DNA of 51,826 bases from JBATTK01 sp049670505 (GTDB taxonomy: Bacteria > Bacteroidota > Bacteroidia > Flavobacteriales > Flavobacteriaceae), in the NCBI GenBank assembly GCA_049670505.1, contig JBATTK010000151.1:1-51826 (forward strand), given 5' to 3'. Within the stretch, counting starts at the first letter, position 1; each line of letters begins with the position of its first letter. Positions 43,912 to 51,826 of this stretch are shown here, piece after piece. Position numbers and translations under genes: made by a program. The notes under the pieces were generated by a model. The model saw only the letters and a program-made list of their open reading frames with translations, made no database searches and was not told the DNA's origin.

Positions 43912-44289
43912 TTAAAAGGTATTTTTAAAATCATCTGCTCCGTATTGATGTTCACGGACCTTTAATATGGAATGGCTCCCTTTTTTATACTTTTTGAGGT
44001 AGAGGTCATCTTTTCCCATCCATTTTCTAAGCAGACTGATAGGGGTAACTAACAAGAAAAAAGTCACGGTCAGTATGACATTACTCGATACAAAACCTAA
44101 GATCTTCGCAAAACCGAACCATAACCAGGCCAAGGGATAGAAGACCAGTGGAAAAAGAAGTGCAAGCATCAATATTCCTAAAATTGGCCAAACAAATACC
44201 CATTCTTTGTAGAACAGGAGTGCCCCAATACTGGCAATTGCCAAAAGAATGGCAGTTTCAACGCATTGTTTCTGGGTAATACGCATCAT
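43912..44289 (-). CDS. SxtJ-family small membrane protein
   Basis: A 125-residue protein with three predicted helices (about 11-27, 31-54 and 63-87) and a basic cytoplasmic-looking tail. It matches the SxtJ family by the VFVWPILGILMLALLFPLVFYPLAWLWFGF pattern and LLVTPISLLRKWMGKDDL near 79-97. SxtJ is a protein of unknown role found beside carbamoyltransferases, first named in saxitoxin clusters. Two start codons in tandem (ATGATG). It ends 2 bp before the carbamoyltransferase start and begins 7 bp after the DUF5989 gene. Confidence 0.82.
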   Translation of the reverse strand: MMRITQKQCVETAILLAIASIGALLFYKEWVFVWPILGILMLALLFPLVFYPLAWLWFGFAKILGFVSSNVILTVTFFLLVTPISLLRKWMGKDDLYLKKYKKGSHSILKVREHQYGADDFKNTF

Positions 44290-44296
44290 AGATTTC

Positions 44297-44446
44297 TTAG
44301 AACAACGAATAAATAAATGGGGCCAAGGCTGAATTTGCCGTAAGAACTACCAAGAAGCTGATAAGCAATAAAAAAGTCAGTAAAGGAATCAACCAATATT
44401 TTTTTCGTGTACGTAAGAACAACCAGAATTCTTTTAATGTTTCCAT
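44297..44446 (-). CDS. DUF5989-type 49-residue membrane protein (SxtK-like)
   Basis: A short gene found by direct translation: METLKEFWLFLRTRKKYWLI, then one long hydrophobic helix PLLTFLLLISFLVVLTA and the end NSALAPFIYSLF, closing with TAA at 44297. The start pattern (KEFWxFLRxRKKYWLxP) and single helix followed by SALAPFIY mark the DUF5989 family, seen beside SxtJ and carbamoyltransferase genes. It starts 10 bp after the SGNH/TPR gene and ends 7 bp before the SxtJ gene, so it is well placed in the operon. Role unknown; probably a membrane partner of SxtJ. Confidence 0.85.
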   Translation of the reverse strand: METLKEFWLFLRTRKKYWLIPLLTFLLLISFLVVLTANSALAPFIYSLF

Positions 44447-44456
44447 ATTAGAGTGA

Positions 44457-46385
44457 CTATTTTATGTCTTCGAATAATTTCAATGCTTTGGGATTGGACG
44501 GATCCCGTTCCAATAGCTGCTTTAAAAAAGAAGCGGCTTTGTCCCGTTTTCCCAACAAAAGATAATACTCTGCCAACTGCAGCAGGGTATCGGTATTTTC
44601 GGCTGGCACAAAACCATCTTTGGTCAATTCAATTATTGAATTTACCGTTTTGTGAAGGCGAACGCCATACCTATTATCCGGTTCTTCTTTCCTAATGAAT
44701 TCCAAATAGGGCATAGCCGCTACCAAAGCATCTTGCTCCACTAAAGTTACGGCAATTTTTTTTGCCAGATCGGGAGATTTGTCCAAAGAAAAGGCACGCT
44801 TAAACAGATAATCGGCCTCCGGAATTTTATGTAGCCTAACTGCCAGTTCTGCAGCTTTGATAAAAAATCGGGGTTCATGCGGATATGCCAAAGTTATTCC
44901 TTCCGCAACTTTATAGGCGAGTTCATAGTTCTTGGTTTGTAGCCTATGTTGGTATAGGTTTTCCATTGCTTGTTCCCATGACAATTCCTTTATAACCATT
45001 TGTCCTGCCAATATCTCCGGTATACTAAGATCGGTCTTGTCAATTTTCGGGATGGGCTCATGAAAAGGCCATCCTTCCTTGAGTGCCATAATTTCATAGG
45101 CGCCTTGTAAGGAATCAACTTCTGTAATAGGCATTTGTTCCCATAAAATGTTCCAAGGAAGTGTTTTTTCAGCAGATCCACTGAACATTTTTTGATGTAT
45201 CATTACCCTGTAAAATGCATGGGCCAACAGAGAGTATCCCTTAAGATTGGGATGCACATGTTCCAACAAGGTTTCGTTGCCGATGATACCATCCGAAATT
45301 TCGTCTTCAAAGTACGCATATGTATGTACCAAATGAACATTGGAATATTCATCCGCTAGTTTTCTTATGATTTTGTTCATTGCGTTCGGAGCCCTAAAAC
45401 GGAGTAAGTCCATCTCCTTGGCGGTTACAAAATGTTCTTTCGCAGTTGAAAAGTCGGATTCCCTGTATTTTTGCTTCCCCATTTGATACTGATAACGGGC
45501 CGAATTTTTTTGATCCGTACTATCACTTATAAACGGGGGTAAATCTTTCTCGTTGCTTACCAAGGTGCCAATAAAAGTGGGAATCGATTTTTTATGCAAT
45601 AGGGAAAGTATATCTTGCAGATTGTTCCTAAATTGATAAATTCCCTGTTCGTAAAGTTTGGATTTATACGGAATCTTTTGATGGGCCACCATTTTTTTCA
45701 TAAGCGTTTCCCGATGCTCCTTTTCGGGATTCCCCCATTTTTTTATGTTGATATATGAATTTCCGATGAGCTGTACCAGACGATATTCCTTTAGTTTCAA
45801 CAGTAGATTCACTATCCATGGGCTTTTTCCAAGTGCATTCGCGGATCCAACACCCAACGCGCCGTAGTACTCGTTATGGCCTGCATACATTAAAACTGCA
45901 TTAGGTTCGTAGTCCACCAATTCTTTGGTAAAATCCAAAAGGGTATAGGTATTTATGGCTGTCAGGGATAGATTTATGATTTCAATATCCATATTGGGAT
46001 AGGTGCTGTTTAAACCATACTGCAGCCAACGGTGAAAAGAACCGTTTTGTTTATAGGGGTAGCCAACGCCTGTAGAAGCCCCTAAAACAAAAACCCTAAA
46101 AGTGTTGTCGTGCTTTTTTTTCTTGAACAACTCTTGGTATCCTGTTGTAGCGTTTTCTTGATCGAAAAAGTATTTTTTCGAAATCTCGGGGTTCATCATC
46201 AGATAATCAGGATGATCTTCCGCTGCGATGAATAAAGGATAATTCGTACCGTAACCGGATAAACGCAATATACCTTCTAATAAAAGAAGTGAGATTAGGG
46301 ACAAAAGAACAGCTGCGATCTTAAATGCCAACAGCTTCTTTTTGTTCGGCTCATTGGGGGCTCTATGGTTCGCTGCATTTTTCAT
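44457..46385 (-). CDS. SGNH/GDSL-type hydrolase fused to TPR domain
   Basis: A 642-residue protein. An N-terminal membrane anchor (about 19-40, preceded by KKK) puts the rest in the periplasm. An SGNH domain follows: block I VFVLGASTGVGYPY with GAST at 102-105 (Ser104) in place of GDS, block III GHNE (169-172), and the block V His in EHVHPNLKGYS (Glu375, His378) with Glu instead of the usual Asp. The region from about 480 to the end holds four or more TPR-like helical pairs. Such a protein may hydrolyse or transfer an ester. First gene of the cassette with DUF5989, SxtJ and carbamoyltransferase. Confidence 0.82.
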   Translation of the reverse strand: MKNAANHRAPNEPNKKKLLAFKIAAVLLSLISLLLLEGILRLSGYGTNYPLFIAAEDHPDYLMMNPEISKKYFFDQENATTGYQELFKKKKHDNTFRVFVLGASTGVGYPYKQNGSFHRWLQYGLNSTYPNMDIEIINLSLTAINTYTLLDFTKELVDYEPNAVLMYAGHNEYYGALGVGSANALGKSPWIVNLLLKLKEYRLVQLIGNSYINIKKWGNPEKEHRETLMKKMVAHQKIPYKSKLYEQGIYQFRNNLQDILSLLHKKSIPTFIGTLVSNEKDLPPFISDSTDQKNSARYQYQMGKQKYRESDFSTAKEHFVTAKEMDLLRFRAPNAMNKIIRKLADEYSNVHLVHTYAYFEDEISDGIIGNETLLEHVHPNLKGYSLLAHAFYRVMIHQKMFSGSAEKTLPWNILWEQMPITEVDSLQGAYEIMALKEGWPFHEPIPKIDKTDLSIPEILAGQMVIKELSWEQAMENLYQHRLQTKNYELAYKVAEGITLAYPHEPRFFIKAAELAVRLHKIPEADYLFKRAFSLDKSPDLAKKIAVTLVEQDALVAAMPYLEFIRKEEPDNRYGVRLHKTVNSIIELTKDGFVPAENTDTLLQLAEYYLLLGKRDKAASFLKQLLERDPSNPKALKLFEDIK

Positions 46386-46548
46386 GTCACTGTATATTTT
46401 AAACGCTACCGCAGACAGGCCTACCTTTTGGTATACTTTCAGTACAAAATCAGTCTCTAAGAAGTCTTTTTAGGTGTACTTTGACCTGTTGACACTAGGC
46501 CTAAAAGTATGTTTTAAGTTCTTTTTCCACATTTCTTCGTTGACTGAC

Positions 46549-47388
46549 TTACTCTTTTTTAAATTCTAATTTGGCGTACACCGGAAAATGATCCGAGGGA
46601 TATCTACAGTCTTTGGAGTCGCTCAAAATACCACTCTTGATCACATTAAAATCCTTCCCGCTTAAAAAAATGTAATCTATTCTTCTTTTTACCGGAGTAT
46701 TAAAATTGAAACCGTTAAAAGTGCCCTCTGGTCCATGGGAGCGATTCCCTGCTAAAACATGGGCATCCTGCATTTGATTTAAAATCAATCGAATACCTGT
46801 ACTTGTATTTTCCAAGTTAAAATCTCCCATCAAAATAACTGGAAGCTTCCCAGGATTTAGCTCTTGTATTTTTTTTAGAATGAGTTTAGCGCTTTCTTCC
46901 CTTGCCATTTTTCCCACATGGTCAAAATGGGTATTGAACACATAGAATTGCCGTTCGTTGCCATTTATCTTGAACAAACCATAGGTGCAAATCCGTTTTA
47001 TGGCCGCATCCCAACCTTTGGAAGGCTTTTCAGGAGTCTGGGACAACCAAAAAGTATGCTGTTGTAGGGGTGTCACCTTATTCTGATTGTAAAAGATGGC
47101 ACAAAATTCACCGGTATTATCACCCTTATCCCTTCCCGTACCAATGAATGTATAATTATCAAGACCTTTCTCAATATCCTTCAGTTGATGGATCAGCCCT
47201 TCTTGGGTGCCAAAAATATCCGGTCCGTAAAACTTTAACTGTGAGACCAAAAAATCCTTTCTATTGTCCCAACTGTTCAGGCTGTCCTTGGGGTTATCAT
47301 ATTTTATGTTGTAGGTGATAACACTCATATCTTGTCCAATGATTATTTGGACGAAACAAACTAGAAAAGGAAATACGATATTTTTCAT
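46549..47388 (-). CDS. Exported endonuclease/exonuclease/phosphatase-family protein
   Basis: A 279-residue protein with a signal peptide (KNIVFPFLVCFVQIIIGQD) and a complete DNase I-like fold: MSVITYNIKYDNP (about 21-33), GTQEG, FNTHFDHVG, ILMGDFNLE, RRIDYIFLSG and the closing SDHFPVYAKLEF with the catalytic Asp-His. The substrate could be nucleic acid, phospholipid or a phosphorylated sugar; exported members next to glycan-degradation genes are common in Bacteroidota. Its ATG overlaps the sulfatase stop (ATGA), so it is the last gene of the GH3-esterase-sulfatase run. The 163-bp gap after it up to the SGNH gene holds no gene. Confidence 0.87.
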   Translation of the reverse strand: MKNIVFPFLVCFVQIIIGQDMSVITYNIKYDNPKDSLNSWDNRKDFLVSQLKFYGPDIFGTQEGLIHQLKDIEKGLDNYTFIGTGRDKGDNTGEFCAIFYNQNKVTPLQQHTFWLSQTPEKPSKGWDAAIKRICTYGLFKINGNERQFYVFNTHFDHVGKMAREESAKLILKKIQELNPGKLPVILMGDFNLENTSTGIRLILNQMQDAHVLAGNRSHGPEGTFNGFNFNTPVKRRIDYIFLSGKDFNVIKSGILSDSKDCRYPSDHFPVYAKLEFKKE

Positions 47389-49019
47389 TCCATTGGGGTG
47401 CCCCTTAATTTTTTGAAAGCTTTGTATATTTTTCCCACTTTTTCCTTGGGTACGGTTTCAAACTCCTTTTCAGTGACCTTATAGTGCCTTTGCACACTGT
47501 CCAGTTTTTTGTACATCATTTTCACCGTACCGGAATATGTGGTATCGTTGATCGCATTGTGCAATTCCTTAGGATCCTTTTCCAGATCATAGAACTCCCA
47601 TGAGTCGATATCATCATAAAAGTGAATCAACTTATAGCGTTCTGTACGTATCCCATACTGCTTTTTGACCATGTGAAAAGCGGGAAAGTCATAGTAATGA
47701 TAATATACGACATTCCGGAAATCTTCTTCATCGGCACCTTGTAATAATTCTTTAAAAGATTCGCCCTGCATCTCCTTACTGTATTCGGAACCCCTGGCCA
47801 AGTCCAGAAAAGTTGGAGCAAAATCTAAATTTTGGACCATAGCGTTGATTTGGGTTCTCGGTTCAATAACACCCGGCAATTGCATCAATAAAGGCATTCG
47901 TAAGGCCTCCTCGTACATAAAGCGTTTGTCGAACCAACCTTTCTCTCCCAAATAGAAGCCTTGATCGGAAGTATAAACCACCAGTGTATTTTTGTCCAAT
48001 CCGCTTTCCTCCAGATAATCCAATAGTTTTCCTACTCCTTCATCAACCGCGGCTACGGTGGCCAGATAATCCTGTAGGTAACGCTGTCCTTTCCAAATGG
48101 CCAGTTCCCTGCCGGACAAATTTGCTTGATGCATAGCGTTGTTTTTTGGCAAGTAGGCCTCATCCCAAGCCTTACGCTGTTCTTGGGTCATGCGTTCAAA
48201 ATCGGTTTCCCACGGGTTATGTGCCAATTCCGTGCTGTTATACGCTTTGGTCATTTTTAGATCATGGCCTTCATACATGTCCTTATAAATGGTCTGTAAT
48301 TGCTCCTTGGCGGCTTTCTGGTCCACAAAGGTGGGGAAGTAGGTATCCGGAAGCGGAAACGTAATGGAATCGTATTTGTTTACATGACGTAGTGCCGGCA
48401 TCCAGTTCCGATGTGGTGCCTTGTGGTGGACCATTAAAAAAAAGGGATGATCCTTATCATCTCTCCGCTCTAACCATTTCAAAGCTTTATCGGTAATGAT
48501 ATCCGTAGTGTAACCATTGGTGATGGTGGTATCCTTACCTTTGATAAATTCCGGATTGTAATAGTTGCCCTGATCGTTGACTATATCCCAATAATTAAAT
48601 CCTGTGGGTTCCCCATGTAAATGCCATTTGCCTATGATGGCGGTCTCGTAATTTAGTTTTTGAAGGTATTTGGGAAGTGTTGGCTGAGAGCCATCAAAGC
48701 GTTCCCCGTTCATTCTAAAACCGTTGATGTGGCTGTGCTTTCCGGTCAAAATGACGGCCCTACTCGGTCCACAGATGGCATTGGTACAAAAGCTATTCTG
48801 AAAAAGCGCACCGTTTTGTGCCAGTCTGTCAATATTGGGGGTGGGTGCCAGTTTGCTCAGTTCATGCCCATAGGCACTTATGGCCTGAAATGCATGATCG
48901 TCGGACATAATGAAAATAATATTCGGCACCTTTTTTAAGACCGGTTCCGCTTTATCTTTTGGCTTACAGCCGAGGACCATAATACACATCACCAGAAAGA
49001 AGAAGGTTTTGCGATTCAT
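47385..49019 (-). CDS. Type I (formylglycine) sulfatase, lipoprotein
   Basis: A 544-residue S1-family arylsulfatase-like enzyme. Lipobox VLGC (Cys18) places it at the outer membrane or periplasm. The metal-binding start PNIIFIMSDDHAF has Asp40-Asp41. The formylglycine site is CGPSR (Cys83 to Arg87), the C-x-P-S-R form, extended as AVILTGKHSH. Further ligands are in GKWHLHGEP, YTSDQGFYLGEKGWFDKR and the C-terminal DUF4976-like region (YELHFYDD-type DSWEFYDLEKDPKELHN). The activating enzyme is not in the window. With GH3 and esterase beside it, a sulfated polysaccharide is the probable target; linkage specificity cannot be told. Confidence 0.92.
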   Translation of the reverse strand: MNRKTFFFLVMCIMVLGCKPKDKAEPVLKKVPNIIFIMSDDHAFQAISAYGHELSKLAPTPNIDRLAQNGALFQNSFCTNAICGPSRAVILTGKHSHINGFRMNGERFDGSQPTLPKYLQKLNYETAIIGKWHLHGEPTGFNYWDIVNDQGNYYNPEFIKGKDTTITNGYTTDIITDKALKWLERRDDKDHPFFLMVHHKAPHRNWMPALRHVNKYDSITFPLPDTYFPTFVDQKAAKEQLQTIYKDMYEGHDLKMTKAYNSTELAHNPWETDFERMTQEQRKAWDEAYLPKNNAMHQANLSGRELAIWKGQRYLQDYLATVAAVDEGVGKLLDYLEESGLDKNTLVVYTSDQGFYLGEKGWFDKRFMYEEALRMPLLMQLPGVIEPRTQINAMVQNLDFAPTFLDLARGSEYSKEMQGESFKELLQGADEEDFRNVVYYHYYDFPAFHMVKKQYGIRTERYKLIHFYDDIDSWEFYDLEKDPKELHNAINDTTYSGTVKMMYKKLDSVQRHYKVTEKEFETVPKEKVGKIYKAFKKLRGTPME

Positions 49020-49021
49020 GA

Positions 49022-49939
49022 CTATTTTTTTGGGGCGATTAGTATCTTGGATTGACGGTGTTCCTTATCCAAGATGATATCTTTTATAAATGTGGATACA
49101 AGATCCGTGTATGCATAGGCCAAATTGGCCCAATCGTGGTTTCCCTTGGCATCCATCACCAGTGTATATGGGGCGTTCAGCGCTTCTAGTTTTTTGGTTA
49201 TGGTTTGCGAACCGTCCAATACCATAAAACCCGGTGCTTTTGCTTCACAAAAATGATGTGGTGCGGTTTCAAACGGCACTAATTTGTCCTTTATACCATG
49301 AAACAGAAGTGTTGGGATGGCCGTATCCAGGGTTATATAATCGGCATCCATCACCGCTCCGGCCATGGACACTACTCCTGCAAAATTCAAAGTGCCGTAG
49401 GGTAGTTCCTTAAAATCATAGTGGTTGCGCATAAAAACAGTGTTAAGGACCGCTTCCGCACCGGCACTACTCCCCACCAGAATAATTTTTTGCCGGTCAA
49501 ATTTCAAATCGGTCGACCTATCCACCAGGAATTGCGTTGCTTTCAATACATCCTGGGAGGCCGTTCTAAATGTTGTTACCTTTTCCGTAGTTGGACAATC
49601 ACAGCCAAACGACTTTCCTTTTCTGCTGAGTCGATAGCTTATTGCAGCGGTCGCATACCCTCTTTTGGCCATATCCTCACAAAATTTCCTTTCCAACGGA
49701 TTGTTCCGTTTTCCGGACCCAAAACCACCTCCGTGTACCAATAACAATAACGGTTTGTGGGTAAGGGTATCTTTTCTGGGACTGTAAAAGTCGAGCCCAA
49801 GGGTATCAGAATACTGAAAAGTTGTTACTTGAATTTTTGAAAAGACCTTATCCTGATAGCGTTTTTGGGCATATCCTCCATGGCATAGCATCAATAGTAA
49901 AAGCTTTACCGAAATACTTCTGCAGATGTCATATGCCAT
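49022..49939 (-). CDS. Exported alpha/beta-hydrolase (carboxylesterase-like)
   Basis: 305 residues from the ATG at 49939, chosen over 49981 because it starts 1 bp after the GH3 stop and gives a proper signal peptide (ISVKLLLLMLCHGGYA). The fold is shown by the oxyanion motif LLVHGGGFGSGKRN, the nucleophile elbow GSSAGAEA (GxSxG), LLFHGIKDKLVPF and the catalytic His in KGNHDWANLAY. This fits the carbohydrate-ester or feruloyl/acetyl esterase kind of alpha/beta-hydrolase. The neighbours (GH3, sulfatase) suggest de-acylation of a polysaccharide. It ends 2 bp before the sulfatase start. Confidence 0.85.
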   Translation of the reverse strand: MAYDICRSISVKLLLLMLCHGGYAQKRYQDKVFSKIQVTTFQYSDTLGLDFYSPRKDTLTHKPLLLLVHGGGFGSGKRNNPLERKFCEDMAKRGYATAAISYRLSRKGKSFGCDCPTTEKVTTFRTASQDVLKATQFLVDRSTDLKFDRQKIILVGSSAGAEAVLNTVFMRNHYDFKELPYGTLNFAGVVSMAGAVMDADYITLDTAIPTLLFHGIKDKLVPFETAPHHFCEAKAPGFMVLDGSQTITKKLEALNAPYTLVMDAKGNHDWANLAYAYTDLVSTFIKDIILDKEHRQSKILIAPKK

Positions 49940-49940
49940 A

Positions 49941-51826
49941 TTAACGTAGTTTAAAGGATACTTTTTGCGTATCGACGGCATTGGTGCCTACAAATACTTC
50001 AAAGTCACCAGATTCGGCCACAAAATCCAAAGCACTGTTGTAGAATTTTAAATCATCCGGGGAAAGGGTTAAGCTTACGTTCTTGCTTTCCCCACTTTTC
50101 AGAAACACTTTTTTAAATCCCTTGAGTTGTTTTTTGGGTGGTGTTATACTCCGCACTACATCCTTTAGGTACAATTGCACCACTTCTTCCCCATCGTAAT
50201 TTCCCGTGTTTTTCACGGTTATATTTACCGTTACTGATTCATCGGCATTGATCGTACTCTTATCCAATATCAGATTTGAATATTCAAATGTGGTATAGCT
50301 CAATCCATATCCAAAAGGGAACAGAGGTGTGTTGGGGGCGTCCAAATAGTTGGTTTTGAACTTTTCAAATTCTTCCGTGGGTGCCGGTCTCCCAGTATTT
50401 TTAGCACTGTGATAAATAGGGATTTGTCCCACATTTCTTGGCCAAGTGGCCGTAAGCTTGCCCGATGGATTGTAATTTCCAAAGACAACATCTGCAACGG
50501 CATTGCCGGCTTCCACTCCTGGATGCCAGACCTGTAGGATAGCAGTAGGCAATGAGAATTCCTCGGGTATGGTCAACGGACGGCCACTCATCAATATCAG
50601 TGCTACGGGTTTCCCGGTATCCACCAATGCCCGGATCATTTTTTTCTGACTCTCTGGAAGGGATAGATTCGTTCGGCTTGCAGCCTCACCGCTCATTTCC
50701 GTGGCTTCGCCAACAACGGCAATAATCACATCGGACTCCTTGCTTACCTCAAGGGCCTCTTTTAATAAGGTTTCCGGGGAACGCTTGTCTATCATCACCC
50801 TTGGACCGAAGACGTTCACTTTTTTTGCCAGTTCGGGATCATCGGTAATATTGGCTCCTTTGGCATACTGTATAGTGCCATTTGATGCAACGTTCTTAAA
50901 TCCTTCCCGGATGGTAATGGCCAAATCGGGATTTCCCGTAGGCGCCCAAGTACCCAACATATTGTTCCTACTGTCCGCCAAGGGTCCTACCAAAGCTATT
51001 TTCGTATCTTTTTTTAAAGGCAAGATCTGGTTATGATTTTTAAGTAGTACAAAGGTTCTGGTGGCAATTTCCCTGGCCGTTTGGCGGTTTTCCGAGGTTA
51101 GGATATCCTTTTTTGGGCGACTATCGTCCAAATAGCGATAGGGATCATTAAAAAGCCCTAAGGTGTACTTGGCTTCCAATACCCTTAGGCATGCTTGGGT
51201 AATTTCGTCCTCGCTTACCTTGCCCTCATCTACCGATTTCTTTAAGGTGGTTAAAAAACCTTCGCCTACCATGTCCATATCCAGACCGGCTTTAATGGAA
51301 AGTGCGGATACGGCCTGAAGGTCTCCCATTCCATGTGCGATCATTTCGTTTACCGAGGTATAATCGGATACCACCATACCCTTAAATCCCCAACGATCCC
51401 GTAATAGATCCGTCAATAACCATTTGTTCCCGGAGGCCGGAATACCATCTACATCATTAAAGGAACTCATAACAGTTGCCACACCCGCATCAATAGCGGC
51501 TTTATAGGGCGGGAGGTATTGGTTGAACATCTTTATTTTACTCATATCTACGGTATGGTAGTCGCGTCCTGCTTCTGCTGCACCGTATAATGCAAAATGT
51601 TTTACACAGGCCAGCATGGTATTGGGTTCGGAGAGATCCGCCCCTTGATAACCTGTTACCATCGCCTTGGCGATAGCGGAACCTAGATAGGGATCTTCTC
51701 CTGCACCTTCTGCAATTCTGCCCCATCTTGGATCTCGTGCGATATCTACCATAGGAGAAAAATTCCAGTTAATTCCGTCCGCGGTCGCTTCCTTAGCTGC
51801 AATACGGGCCACTTTTTTCATGATGT
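49941..51826 (-). CDS. Glycoside hydrolase family 3 (beta-glucosidase/xylosidase-like), 5' end missing
   Basis: At least 626 residues; the frame runs off the right edge, so the signal peptide and roughly the first 100 residues are absent. The (beta/alpha)8 domain has NFSPMVDIARDPRWGRIAEGAGEDP, VKHFALYGAAEAGRDY (KH substrate motif) and the nucleophile Asp in GMVVSDYTSVNEM (Asp153 of the visible part). The second alpha/beta domain has VGEATEMSGEAASRTNLSLP, and the end is a fibronectin III-like domain (NITVKNTGNYDGEEVVQLYLKD). Retaining exo-glycosidase of polysaccharide side chains or oligosaccharides; the sugar cannot be assigned. First visible gene of the GH3-esterase-sulfatase-EEP run. Confidence 0.94.
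   Translation of the reverse strand, partial: IMKKVARIAAKEATADGINWNFSPMVDIARDPRWGRIAEGAGEDPYLGSAIAKAMVTGYQGADLSEPNTMLACVKHFALYGAAEAGRDYHTVDMSKIKMFNQYLPPYKAAIDAGVATVMSSFNDVDGIPASGNKWLLTDLLRDRWGFKGMVVSDYTSVNEMIAHGMGDLQAVSALSIKAGLDMDMVGEGFLTTLKKSVDEGKVSEDEITQACLRVLEAKYTLGLFNDPYRYLDDSRPKKDILTSENRQTAREIATRTFVLLKNHNQILPLKKDTKIALVGPLADSRNNMLGTWAPTGNPDLAITIREGFKNVASNGTIQYAKGANITDDPELAKKVNVFGPRVMIDKRSPETLLKEALEVSKESDVIIAVVGEATEMSGEAASRTNLSLPESQKKMIRALVDTGKPVALILMSGRPLTIPEEFSLPTAILQVWHPGVEAGNAVADVVFGNYNPSGKLTATWPRNVGQIPIYHSAKNTGRPAPTEEFEKFKTNYLDAPNTPLFPFGYGLSYTTFEYSNLILDKSTINADESVTVNITVKNTGNYDGEEVVQLYLKDVVRSITPPKKQLKGFKKVFLKSGESKNVSLTLSPDDLKFYNSALDFVAESGDFEVFVGTNAVDTQKVSFKLR

Noticed and set aside
42032..46385. 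Idea that the organism makes saxitoxin
   Set aside because: Only the carbamoyl-transfer part is matched; no polyketide-like starter, amidinotransferase, cyclisation or sulfotransferase genes are present, and homologous cassettes are probably widespread.
46386..46548. Repeated AGGCCTA blocks in the gap before the SGNH/TPR gene
   Set aside because: Only two short imperfect copies (around 46418 and 46497); too little to call an operator or a repeat element.

Overview
The window looks like chromosomal DNA from a gliding, probably marine member of the Flavobacteriaceae (Bacteroidota). Support comes from a complete gldK-gldL-gldM-gldN block (gliding motor and type IX secretion core), flavobacterial -7 promoter boxes of the form TAnnTTTG, Bacteroidota-type families (barrel-less TonB-plug protein, LptE-type lipoprotein, LVIVD lipoprotein) and a sulfatase/GH3/esterase group typical of algal-polysaccharide users. 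No rRNA, tRNA, CRISPR array, insertion sequence or prophage was seen, and no stretch longer than 300 bases lacks a gene.

Layout. 1-5.8 kb: the 3' end of a DNA/RNA non-specific endonuclease meets, tail to tail, the rod-shape operon mreB-mreC-mreD-mrdA-rodA on the minus strand, with short gene overlaps. 5.9-10.5 kb: purH, a GAF/free-methionine-sulfoxide-reductase-like gene and a large exported plug-domain protein. 10.6-17.4 kb: groES-groEL, then the operon miaB - sigma-54-type AAA+ regulator - lptE - TPR protein - secG, all minus. 17.5-28.5 kb, plus strand: an LVIVD lipoprotein, topA, an arginase-fold protein that has lost metal ligands, gldKLMN ending in a strong terminator, and an FAD oxidoreductase. 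28.6-33 kb: a DUF983 membrane protein, an ABC-F ATPase and two tandem secreted leucine-rich-repeat proteins. 33.1-42.1 kb: a MarR regulator with an 18-bp palindromic operator driving an adaptor-RND-TolC efflux operon, then a small CPxCG zinc-ribbon protein, an MFS exporter and a TauE/SafE permease. 42.0-46.4 kb, minus: SGNH/TPR protein - DUF5989 (49 aa) - SxtJ-like protein - carbamoyltransferase. 46.5-51.8 kb, minus: GH3 glycosidase (5' end outside the window), alpha/beta-hydrolase, sulfatase lipoprotein and exported endonuclease/exonuclease/phosphatase protein, nearly without gaps.

How the genes work together. Much of the window is envelope biology: wall elongation (mre/mrd/rodA), LPS transport (lptE), Sec export (secG), type IX secretion and gliding (gld), and efflux. 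The most interesting region is the four-gene minus-strand cassette at 42.0-46.4 kb. Its family content and order match the sxtI-J-K-L part of cyanobacterial saxitoxin clusters, here without any toxin-core gene. I infer that it is a portable carbamoyl-transfer module acting on some other, unknown substrate. Secondary points of interest are the arginase-like pseudoenzyme beside gldK, the twin LRR proteins with a shared C-terminal tag, and the 66-bp antisense coding overlap between the carbamoyltransferase and the TauE/SafE permease.
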